DNA from: an uncultured Oscillochloris sp.
Lineage (GTDB): Bacteria > Chloroflexota > Chloroflexia > Chloroflexales > Chloroflexaceae
Assembly: GCA_903877345.1 (NCBI GenBank)
Contig: CAIRDL010001164.1
Span: 1 to 5,389, forward strand
DNA: 5,389 nucleotides
Direction: 5' to 3'
Under the pieces are notes generated by a model, which did not search any database, was not told the DNA's origin, and saw only the letters and a program-made list of their open reading frames with translations. Shown one piece after another: positions 3,464 through 5,389 of this stretch (positions are counted from its first letter, which is position 1; each line of letters begins with the position of its first letter). The translations under genes were made by a program, and so were the position numbers.

Positions 3464-5389
3464 ATGGAGATTGGAATTGTCCGGCCCGTCAATATTACCA
3501 CTGAGGTGCGGAGCGCCTACCTAAGTTACGCGATGAGCGTCATTGTCTCGCGGGCGCTCCCCGATGCTCGCGACGGACTCAAGCCGGTGCAACGGCGGAT
3601 TCTTTACGGCATGTGGGACATGGGTTTCCGCAGCAACCAGTCCTACAAAAAGAGTGCCCGTATCGTCGGCGACGTACTCGGCAAGATGCACCCGCACGGC
3701 GATAGCTCCATCTACGATGCTTTGGCCCGCATGGCGCAGCCTTGGAGTATGCGCTATGTTTTAGTTGATGGACAAGGCAATTTTGGTAGCGTTGACGGTG
3801 ATCCGCCGGCGGCAATGCGTTACACTGAAGCTAGACTTTCCGCCATTGCCGAAGAGTTGTTGTTTGATATTGATAAAAACACTGTAAATTTCCGCGACAA
3901 CTTCGACTCTTCCTACCGTGAACCTACCGTCCTCCCCGCCACGCTCCCCAATCTGCTGCTCAACGGAGCCGCCGGGATCGCGGTCGGTATGGCGACCAAT
4001 ATCCCGCCGCATAATTTGGTCGAACTCTGCGACGCCATCAACTATTTGCTTGAGCATCCCGAAGCGACCGTCGAGGAGTTGATGCAGTTTGTCCCTGGCC
4101 CCGATTTCCCCACCGCCGCCAGTATTCTCGGCACCGAGGGCATTCTCGCCGCCTATTCCACGGGGCGCGGCCAGATTACTTTGCGCGCGAAGCCCCATAT
4201 TGAAGAGGCCGCACGCGGGGCTTTCAACATCGTCGTTACCGAATTGCCTTACCAAGTCAACAAGGCGCGCCTCCAAGAACGCATCGCCGAACTGGTCAAG
4301 GATCGCAAGATTGAGGGCATCCGCGATGTGCGCGATGAGTCCGACCGGGGCGGTATGCGCCTCGTCGTTCTGCTGAAACAAGACGCCCAACCCCGCAAGG
4401 TGCTCAACGCGCTCTACAAACATACCCAGATGCAGACCACGTTCGGCATCAATATGCTGGCTTTGGTTGAAGGCGGACGCCAGCCCAAGGTGCTGACGCT
4501 CAAGCGCATGTTGCAGGAGTATGTCGCGCATCGGCAGGAGGTTATTCGCCGCCGTACTGAATTTGACTTGGATAAGGCTCGTGCCCGCGCTCATATTCTT
4601 GAGGGTCTCAAGGTCGCGCTTGATAATATTGATGCGGTCATTCGCCTCATCCGCGAGTCCCGTTCCACCGAGAGCGCCCGCAACAACCTCATCAACAATT
4701 TCACCCTTAGTGAACTCCAGGCAAACGCGATCCTCGAGTTGCAACTGCGCCGTCTTGCCGCCCTTGAGCGGAAGAAGATCGAGGACGAATACAACGAGGT
4801 CGTTAAGCTTATCTCCGAACTCGAAAGTATTCTCGCCAGTCCGCGCCGGGTACTCGAACTGATCCAGGCGGATCTAGCGCTGCTCAAAACCAAGTATGGC
4901 GACGAACGCCGTACGCGCATCGTCCCCGATGTCAGTGGCGAGGTTTCCGACGAAGATCTTATCCCCGACATCCGCGTGCTGATCAGCTTCACCGACCGGG
5001 GCTACATCAAGCGGCAAGCCGCCGATACCTACCGCACCCAGCGCCGGGGCGGGCGCGGCATCAAGGGTATGGGCACCCGCGAACAAGACATCGTGCGCCA
5101 CCTGCTTACCTGTAGCACGCTCGATAGCCTGCTCTTCTTCACCGACCGGGGCAAAGTGTACCAGTTGAAAGCCCACGAGGTGCCCGACAGTTCACGCACT
5201 GCCAAGGGTTTGCCCCTCGTCAACCTCATCAGCCTTGAGGCCGGCGAGCAGGTCACGAGCATGTTGGCCGTCCCTGATTTCAATGGTGAATTCCTCGTTA
5301 TGGCGACCCACCGGGGCAAGATTAAGCGCACGCCGTTGCGCGAGTACAGTCAAGTGCGCTCGAACGGTCTCATCGCCATTGGCCTTGAA
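3464..5389 (+). CDS. gyrA: DNA gyrase subunit A, C-terminus beyond the right edge
   Basis: GyrA is the cleaving and rejoining subunit of DNA gyrase (A2B2), which introduces negative supercoils using ATP bound by GyrB. The 642 residues seen are open to the edge; a full protein is usually over 800. The winged-helix part has HPHGDSSIYD (76-85), the DNA-cleaving tyrosine in AAMRYTE (Y120, preceded by R119) and the intercalating isoleucine in GIAVGMATNIPPHN (I172). Helices around 360-455 form the C-gate coiled coil. The gyrase-specific GyrA box QRRGGRG (526-532) opens the DNA-wrapping beta-propeller and separates it from ParC. At the quinolone-pocket positions, S81 and D85 equal E. coli S83 and D87, the susceptible form. 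ATG 3464 follows GGAG by six bases and has its own promoter. gyrB is not in the window. A stretch at 3755-3891 is unusually AT-rich for this gene. Confidence 0.98.
   Translation, partial: MEIGIVRPVNITTEVRSAYLSYAMSVIVSRALPDARDGLKPVQRRILYGMWDMGFRSNQSYKKSARIVGDVLGKMHPHGDSSIYDALARMAQPWSMRYVLVDGQGNFGSVDGDPPAAMRYTEARLSAIAEELLFDIDKNTVNFRDNFDSSYREPTVLPATLPNLLLNGAAGIAVGMATNIPPHNLVELCDAINYLLEHPEATVEELMQFVPGPDFPTAASILGTEGILAAYSTGRGQITLRAKPHIEEAARGAFNIVVTELPYQVNKARLQERIAELVKDRKIEGIRDVRDESDRGGMRLVVLLKQDAQPRKVLNALYKHTQMQTTFGINMLALVEGGRQPKVLTLKRMLQEYVAHRQEVIRRRTEFDLDKARARAHILEGLKVALDNIDAVIRLIRESRSTESARNNLINNFTLSELQANAILELQLRRLAALERKKIEDEYNEVVKLISELESILASPRRVLELIQADLALLKTKYGDERRTRIVPDVSGEVSDEDLIPDIRVLISFTDRGYIKRQAADTYRTQRRGGRGIKGMGTREQDIVRHLLTCSTLDSLLFFTDRGKVYQLKAHEVPDSSRTAKGLPLVNLISLEAGEQVTSMLAVPDFNGEFLVMATHRGKIKRTPLREYSQVRSNGLIAIGLE

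Noticed and set aside
3761..4744. 327-residue open frame on the minus strand
   Set aside because: It is antisense to the catalytic and C-gate part of gyrA, whose + frame is clearly coding. Its sequence shows no domain and is the expected shadow of a GC-rich gene.
3464..5389. ParC (topoisomerase IV subunit A) instead of GyrA
   Set aside because: The complete GyrA box QRRGGRG at residues 526-532 marks a gyrase subunit.

Overview
The window looks like an ordinary chromosomal segment of a Chloroflexota bacterium, probably class Chloroflexia. The assignment is inferred from three things: a secreted protein with paired 'FER.R.E / G.LG' repeats, a membrane Ser/Thr kinase with a TP-rich outer tail, and the GyrA sequence with its spacer repeats. 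No 16S rRNA or other taxonomic marker is present. All three supported genes read on the + strand: a secreted repeat protein (751-1683), a Hanks-type Ser/Thr kinase with one membrane segment (1845-3272), and gyrA (3464 to the right edge, C-terminus cut off).

Layout. Positions 1-106 hold five perfect copies of a 21-bp tandem repeat that touches the left edge. Positions 107 to about 675 appear non-coding and are rich in palindromes: a composite REP-like element (about 193-328), an orphan extended -10 sequence (382-410), and a large inverted repeat built of 7-bp units (547-614). A good sigma70-type promoter (676-704) and a strong Shine-Dalgarno (739-744) lead into the secreted protein. A GC-rich hairpin (1706-1736) ends that gene. 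The gap before the kinase carries two kinds of degenerate 7-bp tandem repeats (1755-1789 and 1802-1822). After the kinase lies an 18-bp-stem hairpin (3292-3338) of a kind that looks like a dispersed repeat. A near-consensus promoter (3393-3421) then drives gyrA.

How the genes relate. The hairpin after the first gene and the promoters before the first and third genes suggest three separate transcription units, not an operon. The first two products are both envelope proteins with Thr-Pro-rich linkers: a secreted two-repeat protein and a kinase that projects a Pro/Thr-rich tail outside the cell. A functional link between them is possible but rests only on adjacency. GyrA is the essential DNA gyrase A subunit and shows all expected catalytic residues.

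I did not find a clearly new defence, mobile or biosynthetic system. The most unusual content is between the genes: each gap carries a different repeat or palindrome family, and two of them share a 7-bp periodicity.
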